64,000 bases of DNA from Pseudomonas hygromyciniae (GTDB taxonomy: Bacteria > Pseudomonadota > Gammaproteobacteria > Pseudomonadales > Pseudomonadaceae): NCBI RefSeq assembly GCF_016925675.1, contig NZ_CP070506.1:3842501-3906500 (forward strand), in the 5' to 3' direction. The position numbers were made by a program, and so were the translations under genes. Every line of letters starts with the position of its first letter. Position 1 is the first letter of the stretch. This document shows positions 55,730 to 62,922 of the stretch, in pieces. Below the pieces are notes generated by a model. It did no database searches and had not been told where the DNA came from. It was given only the letters and a program-made list of their open reading frames with translations.

Positions 55730-57034
55730 ATGAGCACAGCCAATACCGCCCACAGCGTCACCCTTGCCGAGCATGATCGCACCCACAGCACCGTCACCTG
55801 GCGCCTGATGCCGTTGTTGCTGATCTGTTATCTGTTTGCCCACCTGGACCGGATCAACATCGGGTTCGCCAAGATGCAGATGAGCAGTGACCTGCACTTC
55901 AGCGACACGGTGTATGGCTTCGGTGCCGGCCTGTTCTTTATCGCCTACGCCCTGTTCGGCGTGCCCAGCAACATCGCCCTGGACCGCGTCGGGCCACGGC
56001 GCTGGATCGCCTGCCTGATGGTGGTGTGGGGCATCCTGTCCACCAGCATGCTGTGGATCGAAAGCTCCACCGGCTTCTACGTCCTGCGTTTTTTTCTGGG
56101 GGTGGCCGAAGCGGGTTTCTTCCCGGGGATCCTGGTGTTTCTCAACCGCTGGTACCCGGCGCGCCGCCGGGCGCAGATCACCGCCCTGTTCGCCATCGCC
56201 GTGCCCATGGCCGGGGTGATTGGCGGGCCGCTCTCGGGGGCGATCCTGGAAAACTTCCACGACTTTGGCGGGATGCGCGGCTGGCAGTGGATGTTCCTGA
56301 TCGAAGGCGCACCCGTGGTGCTGCTGGGCCTGGTGGTGCTCAAGTACCTGCCGGACAGCTTTGAAACGGTGAAATGGCTGGAGCCCGCGCAAAAGCAACA
56401 ATTGCGCGAACAGCTGAGCACCGAAGAAAAGCGCAAGTCCATCACCTCCTTTGGCGGCATCCTGCGCGACCCGCAAGTGTGGTTGCTGGTGGCGATCTAT
56501 TTTGCGGTGATGCTGGCGGTCAACACCCTGGCGTTCTGGATGCCCACCCTGATCCATGGCGCCGGCATCGGCCGCGACAGCCAGGTCGGCCTGCTGAGCG
56601 CTGTGCCTTATCTGGCCGGCTGCTTTTTCATGATCGGCTGCGGACGCTCCTCGGACCGCAACCGCGAACGCCGCTGGCACTTGTGTGTACCGCTGCTGAT
56701 GGCTGCCGTCGGGATTGCCGTGGCCGGCCTGGCACCGGGCAATTCACTGGTGGTGATGGGCGGCCTGATCGTCGCCGGTATGGGCGCCAGCGCCGCGCTG
56801 CCGATGTTCTGGCAACTGCCGCCGGCCTTCCTGTCCAACTGCACCCAGGCGGCCGGTATCGCCATGATCAGCTCGTTTGGCAGCATCGCCTCGTTTCTGG
56901 CGCCGTACCTGATCGGCTGGATGCGCGACACCACCCAAAGCGCCAGCCTCGCCCTGTACGTGCTGGCACTGTTTATCGCCCTTGGCGGCCTTCTGGTGTT
57001 GCGCACCAACGCCGCCATCGTCAACCCTCAGTAA
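55730..57034 (+). CDS. hpaX: HpaX-type MFS transporter (4-hydroxyphenylacetate permease family)
   Basis: Proton-coupled aromatic-acid permease of 434 residues in the anion:cation symporter group, twelve helices. Signatures: LLLICYLFAHLDRINIGFAKMQM in TM1, VLRFFLGVAEAGFFPGILVFLNRWYP, and the long central loop (about 205-235) between the two halves. ATG 55730 is chosen; it follows AGACAAAAAGTACAACATC and has only a weak ribosome site. Position inside the hpa operon supports 4-hydroxyphenylacetate or homoprotocatechuate uptake. Confidence 0.9.
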   Translation: MSTANTAHSVTLAEHDRTHSTVTWRLMPLLLICYLFAHLDRINIGFAKMQMSSDLHFSDTVYGFGAGLFFIAYALFGVPSNIALDRVGPRRWIACLMVVWGILSTSMLWIESSTGFYVLRFFLGVAEAGFFPGILVFLNRWYPARRRAQITALFAIAVPMAGVIGGPLSGAILENFHDFGGMRGWQWMFLIEGAPVVLLGLVVLKYLPDSFETVKWLEPAQKQQLREQLSTEEKRKSITSFGGILRDPQVWLLVAIYFAVMLAVNTLAFWMPTLIHGAGIGRDSQVGLLSAVPYLAGCFFMIGCGRSSDRNRERRWHLCVPLLMAAVGIAVAGLAPGNSLVVMGGLIVAGMGASAALPMFWQLPPAFLSNCTQAAGIAMISSFGSIASFLAPYLIGWMRDTTQSASLALYVLALFIALGGLLVLRTNAAIVNPQ

Positions 57035-57046
57035 GAGACCCTTGCC

Positions 57047-57850
57047 ATGCTCGATCCACAGCTCATCCTGCAAGCCGCCGCCCAGCTGGACCATGCCGAA
57101 CGCAGCCGCGAACAGGTACGCCAGTTTTCCCTCGATCATCCGGCGATCACCATCGAGGACGCCTACGCCATCCAGCGCGCCTGGGTCGCCCAGAAGATCA
57201 AGGGCGGGCGCAAGCTGGTCGGGCACAAGATCGGCCTGACCTCGCGGGCGATGCAGGTGTCGTCGAACATCACCGAACCGGACTACGGTGCGCTGCTCGA
57301 CGACATGTTGTTTGAGGAAGGCACCGACATTCCGTTCGAGCGCTTTATCGTGCCGCGGGTTGAAGTGGAACTGGCCTTCATCCTCGGCAAGCCGCTCAAG
57401 GGGCCCAACTGCACGATTTTCGATGTACTCGACGCCACCGAGTGGGTGATCCCGGCCCTGGAGATCATCGACGCGCGCATCCAGCAGATCGACCCGCACA
57501 CCAAGGCCACACGCAAGGTATTCGACACCATCTCGGACAACGCCGCGAATGCCGGCGTGGTCATGGGTGGCCGTGCGGTGCGCCCGACCGAGATCGACCT
57601 GCGCAAGGTGCCGGCGGTGCTGTACCGCAACGGCGTGATCGAAGAGTCCGGGGTTTCGGCCGCCGTGCTCAACCACCCGGCCAAGGGCGTGGCCTGGCTG
57701 GCCAACAAACTGGCGCCCTACGACGTCACCTTGCTGCCGGGGCAGATCATCCTCGGCGGCTCGTTTACCCGGCCGGTGACGGCAAGCCCGGGCGATACCT
57801 TCCATGTCGACTACGACATGCTCGGCTCGATTTCCTGCCGTTTCGTCTGA
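57047..57850 (+). CDS. hpaH: HpaH, 2-oxo-hept-4-ene-1,7-dioate hydratase
   Basis: A 267-residue metal-dependent hydratase adding water to 2-oxohept-4-ene-1,7-dioate. Family motifs: [64 protein letters not shown] (metal-binding Glu pair), [10 protein letters not shown] and [21 protein letters not shown]. It begins 12 bases after hpaX and is followed 18 bases later by hpaI. Confidence 0.93.
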   Translation: MLDPQLILQAAAQLDHAERSREQVRQFSLDHPAITIEDAYAIQRAWVAQKIKGGRKLVGHKIGLTSRAMQVSSNITEPDYGALLDDMLFEEGTDIPFERFIVPRVEVELAFILGKPLKGPNCTIFDVLDATEWVIPALEIIDARIQQIDPHTKATRKVFDTISDNAANAGVVMGGRAVRPTEIDLRKVPAVLYRNGVIEESGVSAAVLNHPAKGVAWLANKLAPYDVTLLPGQIILGGSFTRPVTASPGDTFHVDYDMLGSISCRFV

Positions 57851-57868
57851 CCCCAGGAGGACTGTTTC

Positions 57869-58670
57869 ATGGACATGCCTGTCAACCGCTTCAAGCAGCG
57901 GCTCAACAGCGGTGAAGCGCAAATCGGCCTGTGGCTCGGGCTGGCTGACGCGTACTGCGCGGAACTGGCGGCCAATGCCGGTTTCGATTGGCTGCTGATC
58001 GACGGCGAACATGCACCCAACGACTTGCGCGGCATGCTCGGCCAATTGCAGGCCATAGCGCCCTACGCCAGCGAGGCGGTGATTCGCCCAGTGATCGGCG
58101 ATACCGCGCTGATCAAGCAAGTGTTGGATATCGGCGCGCAAACCTTGTTGGTGCCGATGGTCGAAAGCGCCGCCCAGGCCCGGGAGCTGGTGCGCGCCAT
58201 GCGCTATCCGCCCCAGGGCATTCGCGGGGTGGGCAGCGCCCTGGCGCGGGCTTCGCGCTGGAACAGCATCGACGGCTACCTGGACCAGGCCGATGCGCAG
58301 ATGTGCCTGCTGGTGCAGATCGAAAGCCTCGAAGGCCTGGCCAACCTCGACGCGATTGCCGCCGTCGAAGGCGTCGACGGGGTGTTTATCGGCCCGGCGG
58401 ACTTGAGTGCCTCCATGGGCCACCGGGGCAATCCGGGACACCCTGACGTGCAAGCGGCCATCGAAAATGCCATTGCGCGGATTCGCCAGGCGGGCAAGGC
58501 GGCGGGCATTCTCAGTGCCGATGAAAAACTGGCCCGGCGTTATATCGAGCTGGGCGCGGGGTTTGTCGCGGTGGGGGGTGGATACCACGGTGCTGATGCG
58601 CGGGTTGCAGGGGTTGGTGGGGAAATTCAAAGACAAGCCGGCGCCTGTGAGCACGGGCGGCGTGTACTGA
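57869..58670 (+). pseudogene. hpaI: HpaI, 4-hydroxy-2-oxoheptane-1,7-dioate aldolase, broken by one +1 insertion near its end
   Basis: Class II metal aldolase of about 266 residues after repair, releasing pyruvate and succinate semialdehyde, the last step of the pathway. Motifs: [31 protein letters not shown] (catalytic His and metal ligand), [36 protein letters not shown]. The frame breaks at the G6 run 58573-58578; with five G it ends [20 protein letters not shown]...STGGVY at TGA 58668-58670. As given the frame runs on into REP DNA to 58753, replacing about 30 C-terminal residues. Confidence 0.9.
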
Positions 58671-58697
58671 TCACCTTCCAGCGCCGCAGGACCCAAT

Positions 58698-58785
58698 GTG
58701 GGAGCGGGCTTGCTCGCGAAAGCGGTGTGTCAGTCAATATATTCGGTGACTGAACCACTGCTTTCGCGAGCAAGCCCGCTCCCAC
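58698..58785. repeat. REP doublet
   Basis: GTGGGAGCGGGCTTGCTCGC and inverted partner GCGAGCAAGCCCGCTCCCAC, between the convergent hpaI and second hpaR genes. Confidence 0.9.
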
Positions 58786-58803
58786 CTTTTGGATGTGTGG
58801 TGT

Positions 58804-59226
58804 TTAGCGCTTGATGTTTTTCAGCTCATCGAGCAGCCCCAACAAGGTCTGTAATTTCTCCGCCCCCAGTTGCTCCTGCAAGCGCTGATAGTTGGCCTCC
58901 ATGCACTGGCTCATGGACGCAAAACTCGCTCGCCCCTTGTCCGCCAGGGTCACCAGTACCCGCCGCTGATCCTGCTCGGCCTTGCGCCGGTGGATCATCC
59001 CCGCCGCTTCCATGCGCACCAGCACGCCAGTCATGCTCGGTTTGAGGATGCAGGCCAGTTCCGCCAGTTGGTAAATCTCCAGTTCGTCGTGTTGATTGAG
59101 GATACGGATCACCCGCCATTGCTGCTCGGTCAGGCCATGTTCGTTCAGCGAGGGGCGGAAAAAACTCATGGCCGCTTCGCGGGCCTGCAACAGGGTGAGG
59201 GTCAGGGACTGCCGGGGTTTGAGCAT
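58804..59226 (-). CDS. Second HpaR-like MarR regulator
   Basis: A 140-residue MarR protein, a paralogue of the hpaR at 48254 with the same length and the same opening pattern (SLTLTLLQAREAAMSFFRPSLNEHGLTEQQWRVIRIL). Winged helix about 30-110; the ends LLDELKNIKR and LLNQLKNIKP also match. It closes the hpa block on the right. A perfect GTTAA-N4-TTAAC palindrome lies 25-38 bases upstream of its start, consistent with autorepression. Which paralogue controls the hpa promoter cannot be told from sequence. Confidence 0.87.
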   Translation of the reverse strand: MLKPRQSLTLTLLQAREAAMSFFRPSLNEHGLTEQQWRVIRILNQHDELEIYQLAELACILKPSMTGVLVRMEAAGMIHRRKAEQDQRRVLVTLADKGRASFASMSQCMEANYQRLQEQLGAEKLQTLLGLLDELKNIKR

Positions 59227-59250
59227 AGAGTCAGGGTCACGTGATATTTA

Positions 59251-59264
59251 GTTAATGTTTTAAC
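59251..59264. promoter_or_regulatory. HpaR-type operator upstream of the second hpaR
   Basis: GTTAATGTTTTAAC, a perfect GTTAA-N4-TTAAC palindrome in the gap between the second hpaR and the FAD oxidoreductase. Confidence 0.6.
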
Positions 59265-59432
59265 GAAACTCTAACATCCTCGCCCCACGCCCGCGCTATA
59301 ACTTAATGGTCGCGCACGTCCATGGCGCGCTGAATCAAAAGCCCCGGCACGCAGGATCAAGACATTGATCCCGCCAAGGCCCCTAATGAAGACATCTGCT
59401 TTAGAGCCTTCCTTCACTTTTCAGGCTGCGCC

Positions 59433-60731
59433 ATGATCAATATTGAAACCCCCACGTATTACACCGCTACCAAGAAGTACAACCTGAGCTTTCCCACCCT
59501 GGAACAGGACATCGAGGCCGACGTCGTGGTGATTGGCGGCGGGTTTTCCGGGATCAATACCGCCCTGGAGCTCGCGGAAAAAGGCATCACCAATATCGTC
59601 GTGCTGGAAGCGCGCTACCTGGGCTTTGGCGGCACCGGGCGCAATGGCGGGCAGATCATGGCCGGCATTGGCCACGATCTGGAGAAGATCAAGAAAGACG
59701 TGGGTGAGGACGGCCTGCGCCAAGTCTTCGAGATCAGTGACCTGGGCGCCGACATCATCAAAGACCGCATCGCCAAGTACAACATCGACGCCGACTTCTG
59801 CCACGGCTACGGCTATATGGGCTTCAACGCCCGCCAGGAAAAGACCCTGCGGGCCTGGGAAAAAGACTTCAAGTCGATCAACAGCAAGCATGAAGTGCGC
59901 TTTCTCGGCGGCTCCGACGTCCAACAGATCATCGGCTCCGACGCCTACAGCAGCGCCCTGCTGCACATGGGCGGCGGGCATGTGCATTCGTTGAACCTGC
60001 TGCTGGGCGAGGCCACTGCCCTGGCCGGGCATGGCGTGCGGATCTTCGAGAACAGCCCGGCGCTGGAAGTCAGCTACGGCGAGCGCATCACCGTGCGTAC
60101 CGGGCGCGGCTCGGTCAAGGCCAGCAAACTGCTATGGGCGTGTGACAGCTTCCTCAACAAACTGGAGCCGGAACTGCATCGCTCAACCATCAATACCTAC
60201 GCGTTCCAGATGATGACCGAGCCGTTGAGCGACGAACTGATCCAGCGCATAAGCCCGATTCGCGGGGCCTACAGTGATATCCGCCCGGTGATCGACTACT
60301 TCCGGGTGACCAATGAAAACCGCCTGTTGTTCGGCGCTGCCACGCCGTTGGTGGAACACATCCCCGGCGACTTGAAGGCCTGGAACCGCAAGCTGATGCT
60401 GAAGATTTTCCCCTACCTCAAGGACGTGAAAATCGACCTGGCCTGGGGCGGCCCGATGGCCTGCAGCCCCAATCTGTTCCCGCAGATCGGCACCTTGCCG
60501 GGGCGCAGCAATGCATTCTTCGTCCAGGGCTATTCCGGTTTCGGCGTCACCCCCAGCCACATCATCTGCAAGGTCCTGGCCGAAGGCATGAGCGAAGGCT
60601 CGGCGCGCTACGACCTGGTCAGCTCGATCCACCGCCCGACGATTATCGGCAAGGACGCAATCCGCCCGCTGCTGCTGACGGCTGGCAAATCCTGGCACCA
60701 ACTGTCCGGTTACTGGAATGGTCGCCGCTAA
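59433..60731 (+). CDS. FAD-dependent oxidoreductase (DAO family, PuuB-like)
   Basis: Flavoenzyme of 432 residues. The dinucleotide motif VVVIGGGFSGINTALELAE is at about 31-50, then ARYLGFGGTGRNGGQI (flavin attachment region of the glycine/D-amino acid oxidase group), and the C-terminal FAD-site stretch FFVQGYSGFGVTPSHI. Closest in style to gamma-glutamylputrescine oxidoreductase-type amine oxidases. It is followed by a small cupin gene 30 bases on. It lies next to the hpa block and a FeaR-like regulator, so it may oxidise an aromatic amine; this is inferred. Confidence 0.85.
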   Translation: MINIETPTYYTATKKYNLSFPTLEQDIEADVVVIGGGFSGINTALELAEKGITNIVVLEARYLGFGGTGRNGGQIMAGIGHDLEKIKKDVGEDGLRQVFEISDLGADIIKDRIAKYNIDADFCHGYGYMGFNARQEKTLRAWEKDFKSINSKHEVRFLGGSDVQQIIGSDAYSSALLHMGGGHVHSLNLLLGEATALAGHGVRIFENSPALEVSYGERITVRTGRGSVKASKLLWACDSFLNKLEPELHRSTINTYAFQMMTEPLSDELIQRISPIRGAYSDIRPVIDYFRVTNENRLLFGAATPLVEHIPGDLKAWNRKLMLKIFPYLKDVKIDLAWGGPMACSPNLFPQIGTLPGRSNAFFVQGYSGFGVTPSHIICKVLAEGMSEGSARYDLVSSIHRPTIIGKDAIRPLLLTAGKSWHQLSGYWNGRR

Positions 60732-60761
60732 CCTCTTTTTTATCCCTCTGGAGCAACTGCC

Positions 60762-61127
60762 ATGACCCTCGTTACCCTCAACAAAGATATCCAGCTGTCT
60801 GAACTCGACGCCTGGGGCACCGTTGCCGATCTCGGCTCCGAAATCCTCGCCGGCGAACTCAAGGCCTTCGGCAAAATGACCTTTGGTGCGCCGACCGACC
60901 CGGTCAGCAGCGCCTACTTCGGCACGACCCAAGGCAAGTTCCGCATGGTCTACCCGTTTAACGAACAGGCCACGGTAGTCACCGGCGAAGTGCGCCTGAC
61001 CGACGAGTCCAGCGGCCAAACCACGACCTACAAAGCGGGCGACAGTTGGTTCGTGACCCAGGGCACGCCAGTGCTCTGGGAAGTGCTGAGCGAGAGCTTC
61101 GTCAAACACTACTTCGCGGTCGTATAA
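60762..61127 (+). CDS. Cupin domain protein (EutQ-like, DUF861 type)
   Basis: A 121-residue single cupin. The second half carries the conserved barrel region VYPFNEQATVVTGEVRLTDESSGQTTTYKAGDSWFVTQGTPVLWEV. The usual His ligands of metal cupins are mostly absent, as in the DUF861 group. It forms a two-gene unit with the FAD oxidoreductase (AGTGCTGGAGCAACTGCC before the ATG region provides the ribosome site). Such proteins often accompany amine-oxidising flavoenzymes; the exact role is unknown. Confidence 0.82.
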   Translation: MTLVTLNKDIQLSELDAWGTVADLGSEILAGELKAFGKMTFGAPTDPVSSAYFGTTQGKFRMVYPFNEQATVVTGEVRLTDESSGQTTTYKAGDSWFVTQGTPVLWEVLSESFVKHYFAVV

Positions 61128-61141
61128 CTACTTTGCTCTAA

Positions 61142-61228
61142 GTGGGAGCGGGCTTGCTCGCGAATGCGGTGGGTCAGTCAATGCTGTTCTGACTGACCCA
61201 CCGCATTCGCGAGCAAGCCCGCTCCCAC
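61142..61228. repeat. REP doublet
   Basis: GTGGGAGCGGGCTTGCTCGC and inverted partner GCGAGCAAGCCCGCTCCCAC, between the convergent cupin and FeaR-like genes. Confidence 0.9.
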
Positions 61229-61257
61229 ATTCGTGTGTGGTGGTTGATGAATGGGGT

Positions 61258-62193
61258 TCAGGCCATCCGGCTGGAGCGGAACTCCTTGGGCGACAGTTCA
61301 AACTGCTTCTTGAACGAACGGCTGAAATGCGCCGAATCGGTAAAGCCCCATTTGTAGGCAATCGACGTAATCGACTCACTACGCAAGAACGGGTTGGTCA
61401 AGTCATCGGCGCTGCGCTTGAGCCGCGCGCGTTGGATGTAGCGGCAGACGCTGTCGTCCTGCTCCTCGAACAGCCGGTATAAATGGCGCACCGAGATGTT
61501 CAGCCGGCTGGCCAAGCCAACGGGACTCAGGCCGGGTTGGCTCAGGGACTCATCAATGATTTTCTGCACGTAGCTGCGCAGGTTATTACCTTGCAACGCG
61601 CTGGTATCGTCGCGCGCATCGTCGTCCTGCTCCAGGGCTGAGCCCAGCAGCGATACAAACGCACACTGCAACGCCTCGACCTCATCCTCGGCACCTTCGC
61701 TGCCTTTGCACAATTGGTCCATCAACGCGTGCAGCATGCGCCCACAGGCTTTGCTGGAGGAGATCTTGCCAAAGGTTTTCGATTGGCTGCCCAGTTGCCT
61801 GCACACCTGGGCGCGCGGCAACGACAGCGAGATATGTTCGATCAAGCCGAACGGGGTAATTTCAATGGAGCCCACCGAGTCCATCAGCAGCAGTTCGCCA
61901 GGGGCCAGTTGCACGCGCTGGCCGTTCTGCACGACCTGTGAATAGCCGCTGCGTTGGCTGACCAAAAAGCAGTCCTGGTCATTATCATGGTCGGGGTTGG
62001 TGGTCTGGCGCTTGATCAGGCCGGCGTTGGTACGCAGGCTGGCCAAGGGCAACCCGCCGTTTGAAAGCATGGAAAACTCGCCGATAAACAACGAACGGTT
62101 GAAGGCCAGTTCGGTGTCGAAGTGGCCGCACATCGCACGCAAGTCGCGGTTCCAGGTGTCGAGCCCCTGTTGTGCACTCTGTTGGATACCCAT
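61258..62193 (-). CDS. FeaR-like AraC family regulator
   Basis: A 311-residue regulator with an AraC-type ligand-binding domain (about 30-180: DCFLVSQRSGYSQVVQNGQRVQLAPGELLLMDSVGS) and C-terminal HTH (210-308: LSPVGLASRLNISVRHLYRLFEEQDDSVCRYIQRARL; SITSIAYKWGFTDSAHFSRSFKKQFELSPKEFR). It resembles FeaR, which turns on aromatic-amine oxidation to arylacetates. ATG 62193 is chosen over GTG 62205 because GGAGACACCC spaces it well. A near-copy of the hpa palindrome lies 41-54 bases upstream of its start. Confidence 0.82.
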   Translation of the reverse strand: MGIQQSAQQGLDTWNRDLRAMCGHFDTELAFNRSLFIGEFSMLSNGGLPLASLRTNAGLIKRQTTNPDHDNDQDCFLVSQRSGYSQVVQNGQRVQLAPGELLLMDSVGSIEITPFGLIEHISLSLPRAQVCRQLGSQSKTFGKISSSKACGRMLHALMDQLCKGSEGAEDEVEALQCAFVSLLGSALEQDDDARDDTSALQGNNLRSYVQKIIDESLSQPGLSPVGLASRLNISVRHLYRLFEEQDDSVCRYIQRARLKRSADDLTNPFLRSESITSIAYKWGFTDSAHFSRSFKKQFELSPKEFRSSRMA

Positions 62194-62233
62194 GGGTGTC
62201 TCCACAATGGCTTATTGTTTTTGTCGGGCAATA

Positions 62234-62247
62234 GTTAACATGTTATC
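62234..62247. promoter_or_regulatory. HpaR-type operator candidate upstream of the FeaR-like gene
   Basis: GTTAACATGTTATC: one mismatch from GTTAA-N4-TTAAC. It connects the FeaR-like gene to the hpa regulon. Confidence 0.5.
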
Positions 62248-62301
62248 TATATGCGCGCAACAAGTACCTGTCCGCCATTGCGTTTGCACTAATGATGCCA
62301 A

Positions 62302-62922
62302 TCAGAGCGTGCGCAACACGCGCTGCAAGCCCGCCAGCGCAGCCAGCAGCGCGTCCCGCTGTTCCCGACTCAAGGCGATATAGCGCCGAAAGGCCGGCAT
62401 GCGGTTGACCACCTCGCTGCCGCCCATATGCTCCAGGCACACATGCCATTGCTGGTCACGCAGCTCGATGTGCAAGCGGTTGAAATCCAGGGGCATCAAT
62501 GCCTGGAGCAAGGCGCTGTCCTGTTGCAGACGCGCCTGCAGTTGCCCCAGCAAAGCAGGTTCGCCCATACGTTGCCGACAACGGATCCCGGTCCGTCGAA
62601 CAGCCCCGCCGTGGTGCAATACAAAGCACGCCGCGCCCTCTGTCGAGGCAGGCAGGCGCAGGCAGAATTGCGTCATGACCAAATGCATCAACAACTGCGA
62701 TTCGGTGCGCTCGCGGATTTCCAGGTGCAGGCTGTCGTCGTCCAGGGCAGCCCGCGCCAAGGTCGGCGAGACCTGCTCGAAATGCGCCAGCCCCAGGTTG
62801 CGCCGCAGTTGCCCAAGGGTACGCCCCGGCTGATAGCCCGCTGGCGCCCGTTGTGCGCTGAACAGTTCAGACAGCTTTTGCCGCAGCACTGCCATAGCCG
62901 CTGTGAGCGTGACCCGGTTCAT
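62302..62922 (-). CDS. DUF3156 family protein
   Basis: A 206-residue soluble protein of unknown function. It starts at ATG 62922 with AAGGAGTTTGCCA before it, overlapping the end of the permease gene by about 56 bases, so the two are co-translated. There is no signal peptide or membrane segment. Recognisable stretches are PAGYQPGRTLGQLRRNLGLAHFEQVSPTLARAAL near the start and MGGSEVVNRMPAFRRYIALSREQRDALLAALAGLQRVLRTL at the end, which I recall from the DUF3156 group found beside amino-acid permeases. Confidence 0.78.
   Translation of the reverse strand: MNRVTLTAAMAVLRQKLSELFSAQRAPAGYQPGRTLGQLRRNLGLAHFEQVSPTLARAALDDDSLHLEIRERTESQLLMHLVMTQFCLRLPASTEGAACFVLHHGGAVRRTGIRCRQRMGEPALLGQLQARLQQDSALLQALMPLDFNRLHIELRDQQWHVCLEHMGGSEVVNRMPAFRRYIALSREQRDALLAALAGLQRVLRTL

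Noticed and set aside
58671..58753. Extended C-terminus of HpaI as written (to 58753)
   Set aside because: The extra residues come from REP DNA in a shifted frame. The correct family C-terminus is present one frame over and stops at 58670.
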